Assembly: GCF_900110455.1 (NCBI RefSeq)
Contig: NZ_FOIS01000002.1
Location: 558,001-622,000 of the forward strand
DNA: 64,000 bases
Reading direction: 5' to 3'
DNA from: Natrinema salifodinae
Lineage (GTDB): Archaea; Halobacteriota; Halobacteria; Halobacteriales; Natrialbaceae
In this document: positions 25,997 to 34,898 of the stretch, piece after piece
How positions within the stretch are numbered: the stretch's first letter is position 1
How the letters are laid out: the number at the start of each line of letters is the position of its first letter
Position numbers and translations under genes: made by a program
Notes under the pieces: generated by a model
Told to the model about the DNA's origin: nothing
Databases searched by the model: none
Seen by the model: the letters and a program-made list of their open reading frames with translations, nothing else

Positions 25997-26851
25997 ATGG
26001 TACGCGACCGAATCGACCGGATCGGCGTGGTCGGCGCGGGGACGATGGGCAACGGCATCGCACAGGTCGCCGCCACCAACGGCTACGACGTCGTGATGCG
26101 CGATATCGAACAAGAATTCGTCGAGAGCGGCTTCGAGAACATCGACGACAGCCTCGAACGGCTCGCGAACCGGGACGCGCTCGCGGACGAACCCGCGACG
26201 ATCCGTGACCGAATCGAGGGGACGACGGCCGTCGAGGACCTGGCCGACTGCGATCTCGTCGTCGAGGCCGCGCTCGAGGAGATGGACGTCAAACGGGAGG
26301 TGTTCGCCGACCTCGAGCGGGTCTGCGACGAGGACGTCCTGCTGGCGACGAACACGAGCACGCTCTCGATCACGTCGATCGCGTCGGACCTCGAGCACCC
26401 CGAACGCGTGATCGGGCTCCACTTCATGAACCCGGTTCCGATCATGGAGGGCGTCGAGGTTGTCGTCGGCGAGAAGACGACCGACGCGGCGACCAGCCTG
26501 GCCCACGACCTCGCCGAGGACCTCGGGAAGACGACCTGGGAGGCTGACGACAAGCCAGGCTTCGTCACCAACCGCATCCTGATGCCCTGGATCAACGAGG
26601 GGATCCGCACCTACGACGAGGGCGTCGCCACGAAGGAGGACATCGACGCGGGGATGGAACTCGGGACGAACGTCCCGATGGGACCGCTCACCCTCGCCGA
26701 CCACATCGGCCTGGACGTCTGCCTGCACGCCTCCGAGACGCTCCACGAGGAGTTGGGCGACCGGTACACACCCGCCTACCTCCTCAAGCGGAAGGTCGAG
26801 GCCGGCGACCTGGGGAAGAAGTCGGGCAAGGGGTTCTACGAGTACGAATAG
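25997..26851 (+). CDS. hbd: 3-hydroxyacyl-CoA dehydrogenase (hbd-like)
   Basis: NAD(P)-dependent oxidation of 3-hydroxyacyl-CoA to 3-ketoacyl-CoA, the third beta-oxidation step, or the reverse. The 284 residues are a single-domain length without a fused hydratase. Seen are the Rossmann start VGAGTMGNGIAQVAA, catalytic His in LHFMNPVPIMEGVE (about residue 142), KPGFVTNRILMPWINE and the C-terminal dimerisation part ending KSGKGFYEYE. The first ATG (25997) gives MVRDRIDRIGVVGAG. It probably works with acyl-CoA dehydrogenases encoded elsewhere in the window, though not in an operon with them. Confidence 0.95.
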   Translation: MVRDRIDRIGVVGAGTMGNGIAQVAATNGYDVVMRDIEQEFVESGFENIDDSLERLANRDALADEPATIRDRIEGTTAVEDLADCDLVVEAALEEMDVKREVFADLERVCDEDVLLATNTSTLSITSIASDLEHPERVIGLHFMNPVPIMEGVEVVVGEKTTDAATSLAHDLAEDLGKTTWEADDKPGFVTNRILMPWINEGIRTYDEGVATKEDIDAGMELGTNVPMGPLTLADHIGLDVCLHASETLHEELGDRYTPAYLLKRKVEAGDLGKKSGKGFYEYE

Positions 26852-26929
26852 CTCTTTTCAGCGGGTTACCCTCGGTTCACCACTCGAGACTCCGAATCTT
26901 CTTGCCGCTCACGGTGTACGTCTCGAGCA

Positions 26930-28156
26930 ATGGACCGCCCTTCCGCCGCCTCCGATCCGGGCGAGTCGAGTCAGACCGGGATCTCGGATCGCGTCCGCGA
27001 TATCGAGGCCCAGCAGATCCGCGTGATGTTCGAACGCGCCGCCGAATACGAGAGCGAGGACGAGGTCGATCTGGTCCACCTCGAGTTCGGCGAGCCCGAC
27101 TTCGACACGCCACAGCACATCGTCGATGCGGCGTACGACGCCGCCAGCGCCGGCGCGACGCGCTACACCTCGAACGCGGGAACGCCCGAACTCAGAGCGG
27201 CCCTCGCCGAGACGCTGTCGGCCGAAACGGATCGGACGGTCGACCCGGCGTCCGAGGTCGTCGTCACGAACGGCGGCGTCGAGGCGCTGCACCTCGCGAT
27301 TCAGACGGCCGCCGACCCGGGCGAGGCGGTCGTCGTCCCGACGCCCGCCTGGCCGAACCCGATCTCACAGGCGAAACTCGCCGACGCCGTCCCCGTCGAG
27401 GTGCCGTTGCCGGCCGAGACAGGCTTCGAGCCCGACCCCAACCGGATCGTCGACGCGATCGGGCCGAATACGGCGGCCGTCGTGCTGACTTCCCCCTCGA
27501 ACCCGACCGGCCGCGTGGTCACCGAAGACGCCGTCGAGCGCGTCGTCCGCGCCGCCGCCGAACACGGGGCCTACGTACTCGCCGACGAAGTGTACAGGGA
27601 GCTCACCTACGACGAGACGCCGCCTCGGGTCGCGAGCGTCACCGACCGCGACGAGCGGGTCCTCTCGATCGGCTCTTTCTCGAAGGCCTACGCGATGACG
27701 GGCTGGCGCGTCGGCTGGCTCTCGGGGCCGGCCGAGCTCGTCACGCAGATCGCGAAGATCCACGAGAGCACGACCTCCTGCGTCAACACGCCCGCGCAGT
27801 ACGCCGCGCTCGAGGCGCTGACCGGACCGCAGGACCCGTTCCAGAAGATGGCGGACGCATTCCGCGCTCGCCGCGACTACGTCGTCGACCGCCTCGAGTC
27901 GATCCCCCACGTCTCCGCCGCCCGGCCGGAGGGGGCCTTCTACGCGTTCGTGGACGTGAGCGCGCTCGAGGGCACGAGCACGGACATCGCCGAGCGACTG
28001 CTCTACGACTACGAGGTCGTGGCGGCCCCGGGCCAGGCCTTCGGCGACGGCGGCGAGGGACACCTCCGGCTGAGCTTCGCGAACGACCGCGACCGGCTCG
28101 AACTGGGGTTGGATCGACTCGAAGCGATGGTCCGAACCGAACTGGGTCCCGAGTGA
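26930..28156 (+). CDS. PLP-dependent aminotransferase class I/II (AspC-like)
   Basis: Transfers an amino group between an amino acid and a 2-oxo acid with pyridoxal phosphate. The 408 residues show the fold type I marks: NAGTPELR, VVTNGGVEALHLA, SPSNPTGRV (Asn/Pro/Gly of the cofactor site), VLADEVYREL and the PLP Lys in GSFSKAYAMTGWRVGW (about 250), then an Arg for the carboxylate in HLRLSFAND. The amino-acid specificity cannot be decided; aspartate or aromatic aminotransferases look similar. ATG 26930 yields an acidic lead of about 25 residues. Confidence 0.93.
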   Translation: MDRPSAASDPGESSQTGISDRVRDIEAQQIRVMFERAAEYESEDEVDLVHLEFGEPDFDTPQHIVDAAYDAASAGATRYTSNAGTPELRAALAETLSAETDRTVDPASEVVVTNGGVEALHLAIQTAADPGEAVVVPTPAWPNPISQAKLADAVPVEVPLPAETGFEPDPNRIVDAIGPNTAAVVLTSPSNPTGRVVTEDAVERVVRAAAEHGAYVLADEVYRELTYDETPPRVASVTDRDERVLSIGSFSKAYAMTGWRVGWLSGPAELVTQIAKIHESTTSCVNTPAQYAALEALTGPQDPFQKMADAFRARRDYVVDRLESIPHVSAARPEGAFYAFVDVSALEGTSTDIAERLLYDYEVVAAPGQAFGDGGEGHLRLSFANDRDRLELGLDRLEAMVRTELGPE

Positions 28157-28222
28157 CTCGAGTCGTCCCGGGGTGGCCGAGTCGCGCTCGGACCTCGGAC
28201 GCCAACTCGATTCGCCCTACTG

Positions 28223-28230
28223 TTTTTATA
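28223..28230 (+). promoter_or_regulatory. TATA box of the 28254 membrane protein gene
   Basis: tttttata at 28223-28230, within tgtttttatatcttat, lies 24-31 bases before ATG 28254, the standard haloarchaeal leaderless distance. Confidence 0.65.
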
Positions 28231-28253
28231 TCTTATATTCGAATTACGAATGA

Positions 28254-29543
28254 ATGCGCGCTTCCCGCCCCGCTATCGTTGCCCTCCTCTGTCTCGTCAG
28301 TCTCGTCAGTCTCGTCGGCCTCGCCGGAATCGCCGTCGTCGCGGGCGCACCGCCGCCGATACAGCTCTGTGGCAGTTGCGCCTCCGACGTCCCCGGGGCG
28401 ACGGGGCCGGGAACGCTCGACGTTTACGTCGACGCCGACGGCGACTCGATGTGGGTCGAACGGGTCCCCGTGACCGAGTCCGCCGCCGACCGGTATCGCG
28501 AGAACGCCATCAGCCTCGAGCGAACTGTCCGCGAGCAGCGGAGCCCTCGACGCGTTGTCGGTGACGACGCCGACCGCACGGTCGTCCTGGAAGACGGGAC
28601 CGTCACGGTGACCTACACCGTCGACGACGTCGCCAGGCCAGGCGTTCGCGACGCCTGGCTCTTCGACTACTTCGCGAACGCCAGATACCGGCTGGCCGGC
28701 GAGCGAGTAACGGTCCACGCGCCCGAGGACACCGTCGTGACGAACGCGCCGCGGGACGCGAGCGTCGACGGGAACGCGGTGACGTGGACCACCGACGGCG
28801 GGTTCGGCAGCCGAACGTACGTCACGTACGGACCGAGCGACTCGCCCCTCGTCGGCACCGCGAGCGGCTACGCGACGATCGGTCTCGAGGTGGGGCCGGC
28901 GGCGCTCGACCGGGGCGTCACCGGCGGCATCGTCCCTGCGGCGCTGCTCGCGGTCGCCGGCCTGGCGGTCGGCCGCGTCGATAGGGGTCGGGACGCGTTC
29001 GATCTGCCCGATCTCGAGCGGTTACTCGCCGCCGTCGGCGCGATCGGCGCGGTCGGGCTGGTCGTCGCGAGTACGGCCGCAACTGGCCGTCCCCTAGACC
29101 CCGGGTTCGGCGCGCTGAGCGCCCTCGGTATCGGATACGCTGGGCTCAGTATCGCGGCTCGTCGCAGCGCGTCTCGACGCGGCGTCCGCGGCGCGATCGG
29201 GCTCGCGGTGCTCGCGACGCTGGGTACCGGCGTGCTACTGTGGCTCCTCGGCGGCCTCTCGTCCCTGGTCGTCCTCCCGTTCGGACTGGCCGCAGCCCTC
29301 TTCCTGCCGCTCGGATGCGCGGCCGAGCGCGGCTCGAATCCGCTCGTTGCGCCGCTTCTCACGGCGCTCGCGTCGACCGCGCTGCTCGTCGGGGCTGTGG
29401 CGCTGGCGGCGCTCCTCTCGCCGAGCGGACTCGGAATTCCGGTCTACTGGGTCCTGATAGCGTGGTGGGCCGTCACCGTCGCCGCGTTCGGGTATCCGCT
29501 CGCGCTCTTGGGACGGCGCCTGGCCGCCGAACGGAAGAACTAG
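28254..29543 (+). CDS. Secreted-domain multi-pass membrane protein of unknown function
   Basis: 429 residues. Residues 1-32 form a signal peptide or first helix (ALLCLVSLVSLVGLAGIAVVAG), followed by CGSCASD and a beta-rich extracytoplasmic domain (about 35-215; LDVYVDADGDSMWVERVP, VTYTVDDV, YVTYGPSD). After that come about seven hydrophobic helices (220-425). ATG 28254 is chosen over the overlapping ATG 28250 because only this frame is long and hydrophobic in the expected way. It may sense or anchor something at the surface. I do not recognise the family. Confidence 0.75.
   Translation: MRASRPAIVALLCLVSLVSLVGLAGIAVVAGAPPPIQLCGSCASDVPGATGPGTLDVYVDADGDSMWVERVPVTESAADRYRENAISLERTVREQRSPRRVVGDDADRTVVLEDGTVTVTYTVDDVARPGVRDAWLFDYFANARYRLAGERVTVHAPEDTVVTNAPRDASVDGNAVTWTTDGGFGSRTYVTYGPSDSPLVGTASGYATIGLEVGPAALDRGVTGGIVPAALLAVAGLAVGRVDRGRDAFDLPDLERLLAAVGAIGAVGLVVASTAATGRPLDPGFGALSALGIGYAGLSIAARRSASRRGVRGAIGLAVLATLGTGVLLWLLGGLSSLVVLPFGLAAALFLPLGCAAERGSNPLVAPLLTALASTALLVGAVALAALLSPSGLGIPVYWVLIAWWAVTVAAFGYPLALLGRRLAAERKN
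28293..28319 (+). repeat. Nine-base tandem repeat in signal-peptide codons
   Basis: ctcgtcagt twice, then ctcgtcggc, encode Leu-Val-Ser/Gly units of the first hydrophobic helix. Units of nine keep the frame. Confidence 0.7.
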
Positions 29544-29575
29544 CGACGCGAGCGCAACCCGAGACGACCGCAACG

Positions 29576-30622
29576 TTACTGGTGAAGCGGCTGTTCGGCC
29601 ATCGTGGCACGAAGCTCGTCGAGCCGCGAGCGGGAGACGCCGTCTTCGAACTGCTGGAGGAGCGCGTACACCTCCGCGCGGGAGACCTTGACGTCGCCCT
29701 CGCGGACGACGTCTTCGGGGCGTTCGCGCAGTTCCCGCAGGGTGCCGACCGCCAGTAGGTAGGGAATTGCCCACGCCGAGAGCCGGTTGCCGTGGTGTTC
29801 CGGCACGACTTCGAGGTAGCGCTGGGCGTCGTCGAGGTAGCGTTCCGCGCGGCCGGTCACGCGCTTGATGACGTTCGTGACGCCGCCGTGGTTCGCCTCG
29901 TGGGTAACCTCCTCGACGCCGACGTCCTCCGCCGCGAGCCACTCGGCGGGGAGGTAGACGTTGTTCTCCTCGTGGTAGTCCGATTCGACGTCCTTCGCGA
30001 TGTTGACCAACTGTAACAGGAGGGCGAACGAGCGGGCGTTCTCCCGCATCTCCTCGGCCCGGTCCTGGGACGTGCCACGGGCGACCAGGCCGGTGATCAG
30101 GGTGCCGACGGTGCCGGCAGCGTACCAGCAGTACTCCTCGAGTTCTTCGACGGTCTGGAGACGTAGTCCGCCCTCGTCGGCGTACCGGTCGGTGAACATC
30201 GCCATCCCGTCGACGAGTTCGCGGACGGGTTCGCGCATGATTTCGCGGGGCACCTCGTCGAGCGACTCGAACGTGTGCAACACGCGGGGCGTCTGGGCGA
30301 CGACCTCCCAGTCCTCGCTCCGCTCGTCGGGGATCCAGGGCTCGACGTCGTTCATGAACGTCTCGATGGAGCCGTCCCCGTTCGGGTCGAGCAATCGGTC
30401 GTACTCCGCGAGCAGTTCTGTCTGGGTCTCCGGCGGAATGTGTCCGGCGTCCTCAATCGTGTCGGCGATTCGACAGAGAAGGTATCCGAGACAGATATGT
30501 CTCGCCATCGGCTCCTCGAGCCGGTCGATCGTGATCGAAAAGGTCCGCGAAACACCGTGTACGGCGTCGTAGCACCACTCGAGATCGGCGTCGGTGGAGG
30601 GTTCGGGCTGGCCCGTGGTCAT
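29576..30622 (-). CDS. Squalene/phytoene synthase family enzyme (squalene synthase-like)
   Basis: Head-to-head prenyl transferase. The 348 residues carry both Asp-rich motifs: DTIED (about 58, allylic diphosphate/Mg binding) and DVESD (about 216). Between them lie EEYCWYAAGTVGTLITGL and LLLQLVNIAKDV, patterns nearer to squalene synthases (YCHYVAG, LQ.TNI.RD) than to phytoene synthase CrtB. Squalene feeds haloarchaeal isoprenoid lipids such as dehydrosqualene and menaquinone-associated terpenes; phytoene would feed bacterioruberin. No other carotenoid gene is adjacent, so the product remains inferred. Confidence 0.88.
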   Translation of the reverse strand: MTTGQPEPSTDADLEWCYDAVHGVSRTFSITIDRLEEPMARHICLGYLLCRIADTIEDAGHIPPETQTELLAEYDRLLDPNGDGSIETFMNDVEPWIPDERSEDWEVVAQTPRVLHTFESLDEVPREIMREPVRELVDGMAMFTDRYADEGGLRLQTVEELEEYCWYAAGTVGTLITGLVARGTSQDRAEEMRENARSFALLLQLVNIAKDVESDYHEENNVYLPAEWLAAEDVGVEEVTHEANHGGVTNVIKRVTGRAERYLDDAQRYLEVVPEHHGNRLSAWAIPYLLAVGTLRELRERPEDVVREGDVKVSRAEVYALLQQFEDGVSRSRLDELRATMAEQPLHQ

Positions 30623-30784
30623 CTACTCGAGTTAGTTTCGTGACCATCCCGGAAAAACGCCGCGGTCGCGGCGCGATCTTCCGATCATCGGGAGCGACAC
30701 GTCACGAGCCGGGAACGACCCGCCGTTGCCCGCCCGGCGAGGGCCGACGAAACCCGTAACACAGTCCCGACCGTAGCCGCGATC

Positions 30785-31435
30785 GTGAGCCAGACCGTAC
30801 TCATCGCCGGATCGCACGGGCAGGTCGGACAGCACGTCACGGAACTGCTCGGGGAGAGCGATCACACCGCCCGCGCGATGGTCCGCGAGGAATCCCAGGT
30901 CGACGAGATGGACGCCCTCGGGGGCGAACCGGTCGTCGCCGACCTGACCGAAGACGTCGACCACGCCGTCGAGGGCTGCGATTCGATCGTCTTCGCGGCC
31001 GGCTCCGGCGGCGAGGACGTCTACGGCGTCGACCGCGACGGCGCGATCAACCTGATCGACGCCGCGACCGAGGCGGGCGTCGACCGGTTCGTGATGCTCA
31101 GTTCGATGGGCGCCGACGACCCCGAGGCGGGTCCCGACCCGCTTCGGGACTACCTGATCGCCAAGGCCGAGGCCGACGAGTACCTCCGCAGCAGCGGTCT
31201 CACGTACACGATCGTCCGGCCAGGCGAACTGACGAACGAGCCCGGGACCGGCGAGATCCAGGTCGCCGATAGCCTCGACATGGACGCGGGCGATATCCCC
31301 CGCGAGGACGTCGCGCAGACGCTCGCGGCCGCGATCGACTTCGAGCCGGTCTACGGCGAGACGTTCGAGATCCTCTCGGGCGACGAGCCGATCGCGAACG
31401 CGCTGTCGGCGGTCGGGTCCGACGGATCGAGTTGA
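30785..31435 (+). CDS. NAD(P)-binding SDR/NmrA-like protein
   Basis: 216-residue atypical short-chain dehydrogenase. GTG 30785 gives VSQTVLIAGSHGQVGQHV with a Rossmann GxxGxxG, followed by MVREESQVDEM, LIDAATEAGVDRFVMLSS, a Lys in IAKAEADEYLRSSGLTYTIVRPGEL and a C-terminal DIPREDVAQTLAAAI. The Tyr-x-x-x-Lys of classical SDRs is modified (YLIAKAEAD), as in NmrA/YwnB-type proteins, some of which sense rather than convert. Alone on its strand, with the acyl-CoA dehydrogenase 77 bases downstream. Confidence 0.87.
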   Translation: MSQTVLIAGSHGQVGQHVTELLGESDHTARAMVREESQVDEMDALGGEPVVADLTEDVDHAVEGCDSIVFAAGSGGEDVYGVDRDGAINLIDAATEAGVDRFVMLSSMGADDPEAGPDPLRDYLIAKAEADEYLRSSGLTYTIVRPGELTNEPGTGEIQVADSLDMDAGDIPREDVAQTLAAAIDFEPVYGETFEILSGDEPIANALSAVGSDGSS

Positions 31436-31478
31436 CGAGCGATCATCGGGGACCGACCAATGGCGGAGAAAGATAATG

Positions 31479-31511
31479 AACTATAAAGACCCGAGGGCAC
31501 GAACCCTCGGG
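31479..31511 (+). promoter_or_regulatory. Acyl-CoA dehydrogenase promoter with perfect palindrome
   Basis: actataaag at 31480-31488 is a TATA box 25-33 bases before ATG 31513. Between it and the ATG stands cccgaggg, loop cacgaa, ccctcggg (31490-31511), an 8-bp perfect inverted repeat ending one base before the start codon. A protein bound here would cover the transcription start. Confidence 0.65.
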
Positions 31512-31512
31512 C

Positions 31513-32658
31513 ATGGATTTCGCACTCTCTCCGGAACAGCAGCAGATCCGCGACATGGTCTCGGAGTTCGTCGACGAAGAAGTCGTTCCCCTGGCGGAGG
31601 AGATCGACCACAGCGACGAGTTTCCCCAGGATCTGGTGAGCGAGATGGCCGACCTGGGCCTGCTGGGAATGCCCTTCCCCGAGGAGTACGGCGGGGCCGG
31701 TCTGGACTACCACTCCTACGCGATCGGGCTCGAGGAGATCTCTCGCGGGTCGGGCGGCCTGGGGACGATCGTCGCCGCCCACACCTCGCTGGCGGGGAAC
31801 ATGCTCTACGAGTTTGGTGACGAGTCCCAGAAGGAGGAGTACCTGACGCCGCTGGCGGAGGGCCGGGACATCGGCGCGTTCGCGCTCTCGGAGGCCGGCG
31901 CGGGCAGCGACGTGCCGGCCATGGAGACGACCGCCGAGAAGGAGGGCGACGAGTACGTCATCGACGGCGGAAAGCTCTGGATTTCGAACGGCTCCGTCGC
32001 CGACACGGTCACGCTGTTCGCGAAGACCGATCCCGAGGCGGGCAACAAGGGCATCTCGTCCTTTATCGTCCGCCCCGAGGAGGACGACGGGTTCATCGTC
32101 GAAGGGACGGAGGAGAAACTCGGCGACAAGGGGTGTCCGACGGCCGAACTGCGGTTCGACGACCTCCGGATCCCCGAAGACCGGCTGCTCGGCGAGGAGG
32201 GCGAAGGCTTCGTCCACGCGCTGAAGACCTTAAACGGCGGTCGCATCACGATCGCGGCCCGCGGCGTCGGCATCGCCCGCGCGGCCTTCGAGGAGGCCCG
32301 CGACTACGCCAACGAGCGCGAGCAGTTCGGCCACCCCATCGGCGAGTTCCAGTCGATCAAGCACAAGCTGGCGGACATGGACACGAAGATCCAAGCCGCC
32401 CGGATGCTCATGCACAAGGCCGCAGATAAGAAGATCCGCGGCGAGGACTACATCAAGGACGCCGCCCAGGCCAAGCTCTACGCTTCGGAAGTGAGCCGCG
32501 AGGTCGCCAACGAGGGCATCCAGATCCACGGCGGCTACGGCTACACGAAGGACTTCGCCGCCGAGCGGTTCTACCGCGACGCCAAGCTCAACGAGATCTA
32601 CGAGGGCACCAGCGAGGTGCTGCGGAACACGATCGGCGATCAGTTGCTCGACGAGTGA
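31513..32658 (+). CDS. Acyl-CoA dehydrogenase (second in window)
   Basis: Flavoenzyme of the acyl-CoA dehydrogenase family, 381 residues. FALSEAGAGSDV (FAD/substrate loop, about 130), GGKLWISNGSVAD, DKGCPTAELRFDDLRIPEDRL and GYGYTKDFAAERFYRDAKLNEIYEGTSEVLRNTIG are the standard motifs, with the catalytic-base Glu in YEGT near residue 365. It is more like short/branched-chain acyl-CoA dehydrogenases (butyryl or isobutyryl) than the copy at 5848, but the substrate is inference. Its start is fixed by the TATA box and palindrome just upstream. Monocistronic. Confidence 0.95.
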   Translation: MDFALSPEQQQIRDMVSEFVDEEVVPLAEEIDHSDEFPQDLVSEMADLGLLGMPFPEEYGGAGLDYHSYAIGLEEISRGSGGLGTIVAAHTSLAGNMLYEFGDESQKEEYLTPLAEGRDIGAFALSEAGAGSDVPAMETTAEKEGDEYVIDGGKLWISNGSVADTVTLFAKTDPEAGNKGISSFIVRPEEDDGFIVEGTEEKLGDKGCPTAELRFDDLRIPEDRLLGEEGEGFVHALKTLNGGRITIAARGVGIARAAFEEARDYANEREQFGHPIGEFQSIKHKLADMDTKIQAARMLMHKAADKKIRGEDYIKDAAQAKLYASEVSREVANEGIQIHGGYGYTKDFAAERFYRDAKLNEIYEGTSEVLRNTIGDQLLDE

Positions 32659-32716
32659 GACGAGGAGGGACGCCGTTCGGCGAGCGTCGATTTTTCCGAC
32701 CTGAGGCCGAACCGTC

Positions 32717-33001
32717 TCACTCCTCGAGACAGTCCCGAACCCACTCGTAGTGCTCGCGGACGCGCCGCTCGCCGGCGTCGGTCAGCGCGTAGACATCGTA
32801 GATCCCCTCGGTCCGTTTCTCGACGAACCCGGCCTCGACCAGCGCCGACAGCGAGCCGTAGAACGATTTCGGCTCGAGCCGGTCGTCGTAGTGCGATTCG
32901 AGCCGGGACTTCAGCCGCTGGCCGCGCAGTTCCCCGTCCTCCGCGGCCGCGAGCAGGAAACAGATGTCCCGGCGGCGACCGCTCCGGAGCCACTTAGTCA
33001 T
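32717..33001 (-). CDS. PadR-family transcriptional regulator
   Basis: 94-residue winged-helix regulator. MTKWLRSGRRRDICFLLAAAEDGELRGQRLKSRLESHY, then YGSLSALVEAGFVEKR, TEGIYDVYALTDAGERRV form the PadR N-terminal DNA-binding domain; the C-terminal dimer helix is short. ATG 33001 is chosen because further upstream residues are Arg-rich and non-homologous. It is 32 bases downstream of the zincin-like gene on the same strand. The target is unknown; a divergent gene such as the acyl-CoA dehydrogenase (converging at 32658) is not obviously controlled by it. Confidence 0.85.
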   Translation of the reverse strand: MTKWLRSGRRRDICFLLAAAEDGELRGQRLKSRLESHYDDRLEPKSFYGSLSALVEAGFVEKRTEGIYDVYALTDAGERRVREHYEWVRDCLEE

Positions 33002-33033
33002 GGCTCGGCGTTCGGTGCCGCGGGCGTCGAGCG

Positions 33034-34002
33034 TTACGGTTCGCGCTCTTCGCCCGATGCGAGTCGGCGATGGACGGTCGCGACGGCCGACCAGGCGAGC
33101 CCGCCGAGCGCGCTCAGCCCGAGCAGGGCGTGGTCGCCGATCTCGAGCGCGGCGGTGCCGCCCGGGCGTCGGACGTGGCGGACGAGCAGCCACCCTCGGT
33201 CCGGATCGCCGAGCACGACATCGCCGGAGGCGAAGGCCAGCGAGACCAGTATCGCGAGGAGCGCGTAGGTCACGATCGCGGCGAACGTGGCGACGCCGCC
33301 GGCCAGGAACCGCGCCAGGATCGGGGTGCCGGGCAGTCGGCGGACGGCGCGGTCGGTCGCGCCGTAGATGCCGAACCCCTGGCCGCCGTCGGGCAGTTCA
33401 CCAACGCGGACGTCGGCGGGGTACTGCAGGAGGACGGCGGCCATCCAGAGGTCGCCGATCGAGCCGGCCGCGTTCGCCGCTAGCGGGACGATCAGCACCG
33501 GCGACGGGACGACGGCCATCGCGGCGAGGCCGACGGCTGTGATCCCGACGAACGGCGCCAGCAGCGCGGCGAGCAGCTGGTTTCGCGTGAAGGCCGTTCC
33601 GCTGGTTTCGGCGTAGGCGTACGGCAGCACGAAGTGCGAGACGTCGACGCCGTACCGCGGTGCGCCGCCGTAACGAGTCAGGAAGAGCCCGTGGAGCAGT
33701 TCGTGGGGGACGACCACGCAGGCCAGCAGTCCCAGCGAGACGACCGACCAGGCGAGGATCGTCGGCGGGGACGACGCCGAGACGACGATCGGTTCCAGCG
33801 GGACGCCGCGGAGCCTGGCGAGGACGCGCCCGAAGCAGTAGGCGAATCCGAAAAAGCCCGCGGCGGAGACGACGAGCCACTGGAGGGCGACCGATCGCGT
33901 GAGGCGAAAGGTCGCGAGCGGGCGGCGGACCGCGGCGGCGTCCTGGGAGGGTGCGGAGGAGCGGGCGGAAGTGGGATCGGAGGCGGGGTCCGAACGGCTC
34001 AC
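33034..34002 (-). CDS. DUF3267-like putative zincin membrane protein
   Basis: 322-residue membrane protein with a HExxH-type site, VVPHELLHGLFLTRYG (about residue 100), embedded between hydrophobic helices, as in DUF3267 putative zincin peptidases and site-2-protease-like folds. Further residues include DVSHFVLPYAYAETSGTAFTRNQL and a segment AANAAGSIGDLWMAAVLLQYP. N-terminal ~25 residues are Ser/Asp-rich and disordered. Proteolytic activity is inferred from the motif only. The gene is followed by the PadR regulator and divergent from the small gene at 34173. Confidence 0.82.
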   Translation of the reverse strand: MSRSDPASDPTSARSSAPSQDAAAVRRPLATFRLTRSVALQWLVVSAAGFFGFAYCFGRVLARLRGVPLEPIVVSASSPPTILAWSVVSLGLLACVVVPHELLHGLFLTRYGGAPRYGVDVSHFVLPYAYAETSGTAFTRNQLLAALLAPFVGITAVGLAAMAVVPSPVLIVPLAANAAGSIGDLWMAAVLLQYPADVRVGELPDGGQGFGIYGATDRAVRRLPGTPILARFLAGGVATFAAIVTYALLAILVSLAFASGDVVLGDPDRGWLLVRHVRRPGGTAALEIGDHALLGLSALGGLAWSAVATVHRRLASGEEREP

Positions 34003-34172
34003 GACCCGAACCTCACAGCCGACCGAAAAATCGGTGTCGGTGTCAGTGTCCGTATCGATGTCCGCCCCGCGGTCGCGATCGAGCCATCGGTCCCGACGGC
34101 GCGGCGGTGGCGGCGCGCGACCGCTCGGCCGGAACCGATAGCTTCCCGGTGGTCGATCCGCGAGTACCGTCC

Positions 34173-34463
34173 ATGACCGACGATCGGACGGCCGAGGCGA
34201 ACGGTATCAGGGCGACCTACGACGAAACCGAATCGGAGCGACGCCTGGCGTTCGAAGCCGAGACCGGCAGCGGACGCGGGACGGCCGCGATCGCACAGAA
34301 TATCGAGGGATACGCGATGCTGAAGGTGCGGCCGACCGCCGACGGCGACGAACTCGAGCGCTACTACGGGTTCGACATGGCGCTCGATCACGTCGGCGAA
34401 CTGCTGGGCGTCTCGCCCCACGACCTGCCGGTGCCGGCGGCGGCCGAAGACATGGGGATGTAG
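34173..34463 (+). CDS. Small haloarchaeal protein (DUF7111-like)
   Basis: 96 residues from ATG 34173: MTDDRTAEANGIRATYDETESERRLAFEAETGSGRG, then IAQNIEGYAMLKVRPTADGDELERYYGFDMALDHVGELLGV. Acidic, soluble, with a compact alpha/beta look; I recall it as a haloarchaeal family of unknown function. No signal, membrane helix or metal motif. It is divergent from the zincin-like gene. Confidence 0.7.
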   Translation: MTDDRTAEANGIRATYDETESERRLAFEAETGSGRGTAAIAQNIEGYAMLKVRPTADGDELERYYGFDMALDHVGELLGVSPHDLPVPAAAEDMGM

Positions 34464-34541
34464 CTCTCATCGCCGAAACCGAACCGCGACCGAACCCGGA
34501 GCGGATCGGAACGGTCCGCGACGAACGCGTGTCGACGGCGC

Positions 34542-34898
34542 TCACGTGACGAACGCGTACACGAACAGCATCCCGAAGTACACCAGGATGACCAGGCCGA
34601 GCGCGTACAGCCGGAACCGACGGACGTCCCCGTACTCCTCGTGGGCGAGCCGCTCGAACGCCGCGCGCTCGCGGTCGGCGAGCCGAGCCGGGTGGTCGAG
34701 CCCGCGGTGGAGCGTCTCGTACCGCTGCCGGCGGAACGGCCGGCCGCAGTATGGACAGCGAGCGGGCGGCTCGCCGCCGTCGACGTCGATCTCGATCTCG
34801 GGATCGGTGCCTTCCGGGTCGTCGGCGGCTCTCGCCGCTGGCGGCGCGGCCGCCTCGTCGACCGCCGGCGGCGATCGGCCGTGCGATTCTCCCGACAC
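34542..34898 (-). CDS. C2H2-type zinc-finger membrane-tethered protein
   Basis: 118 residues. The middle has CPYCGRPFRRQRYETLHRGLDH, a C-x2-C-x12-H-type finger with a basic spacer and a further His after it. The C-terminal 25 residues (LYALGLVILVYFGMLFVYAFV) form one membrane helix, so the finger is probably tethered to the membrane face. The first ~40 residues are acidic and disordered. It is divergent from the heme synthase gene at 35061, a neighbour pattern I associate with DUF7410-type proteins. Possible role in heme or copper delivery is inference. Confidence 0.75.
   Translation of the reverse strand: MSGESHGRSPPAVDEAAAPPAARAADDPEGTDPEIEIDVDGGEPPARCPYCGRPFRRQRYETLHRGLDHPARLADRERAAFERLAHEEYGDVRRFRLYALGLVILVYFGMLFVYAFVT

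Noticed and set aside
28250-28564. ATG four bases ahead of the membrane protein start in another frame.
   Set aside because: The frame is basic and Arg-rich with no continuity; 28254 gives the signal peptide.
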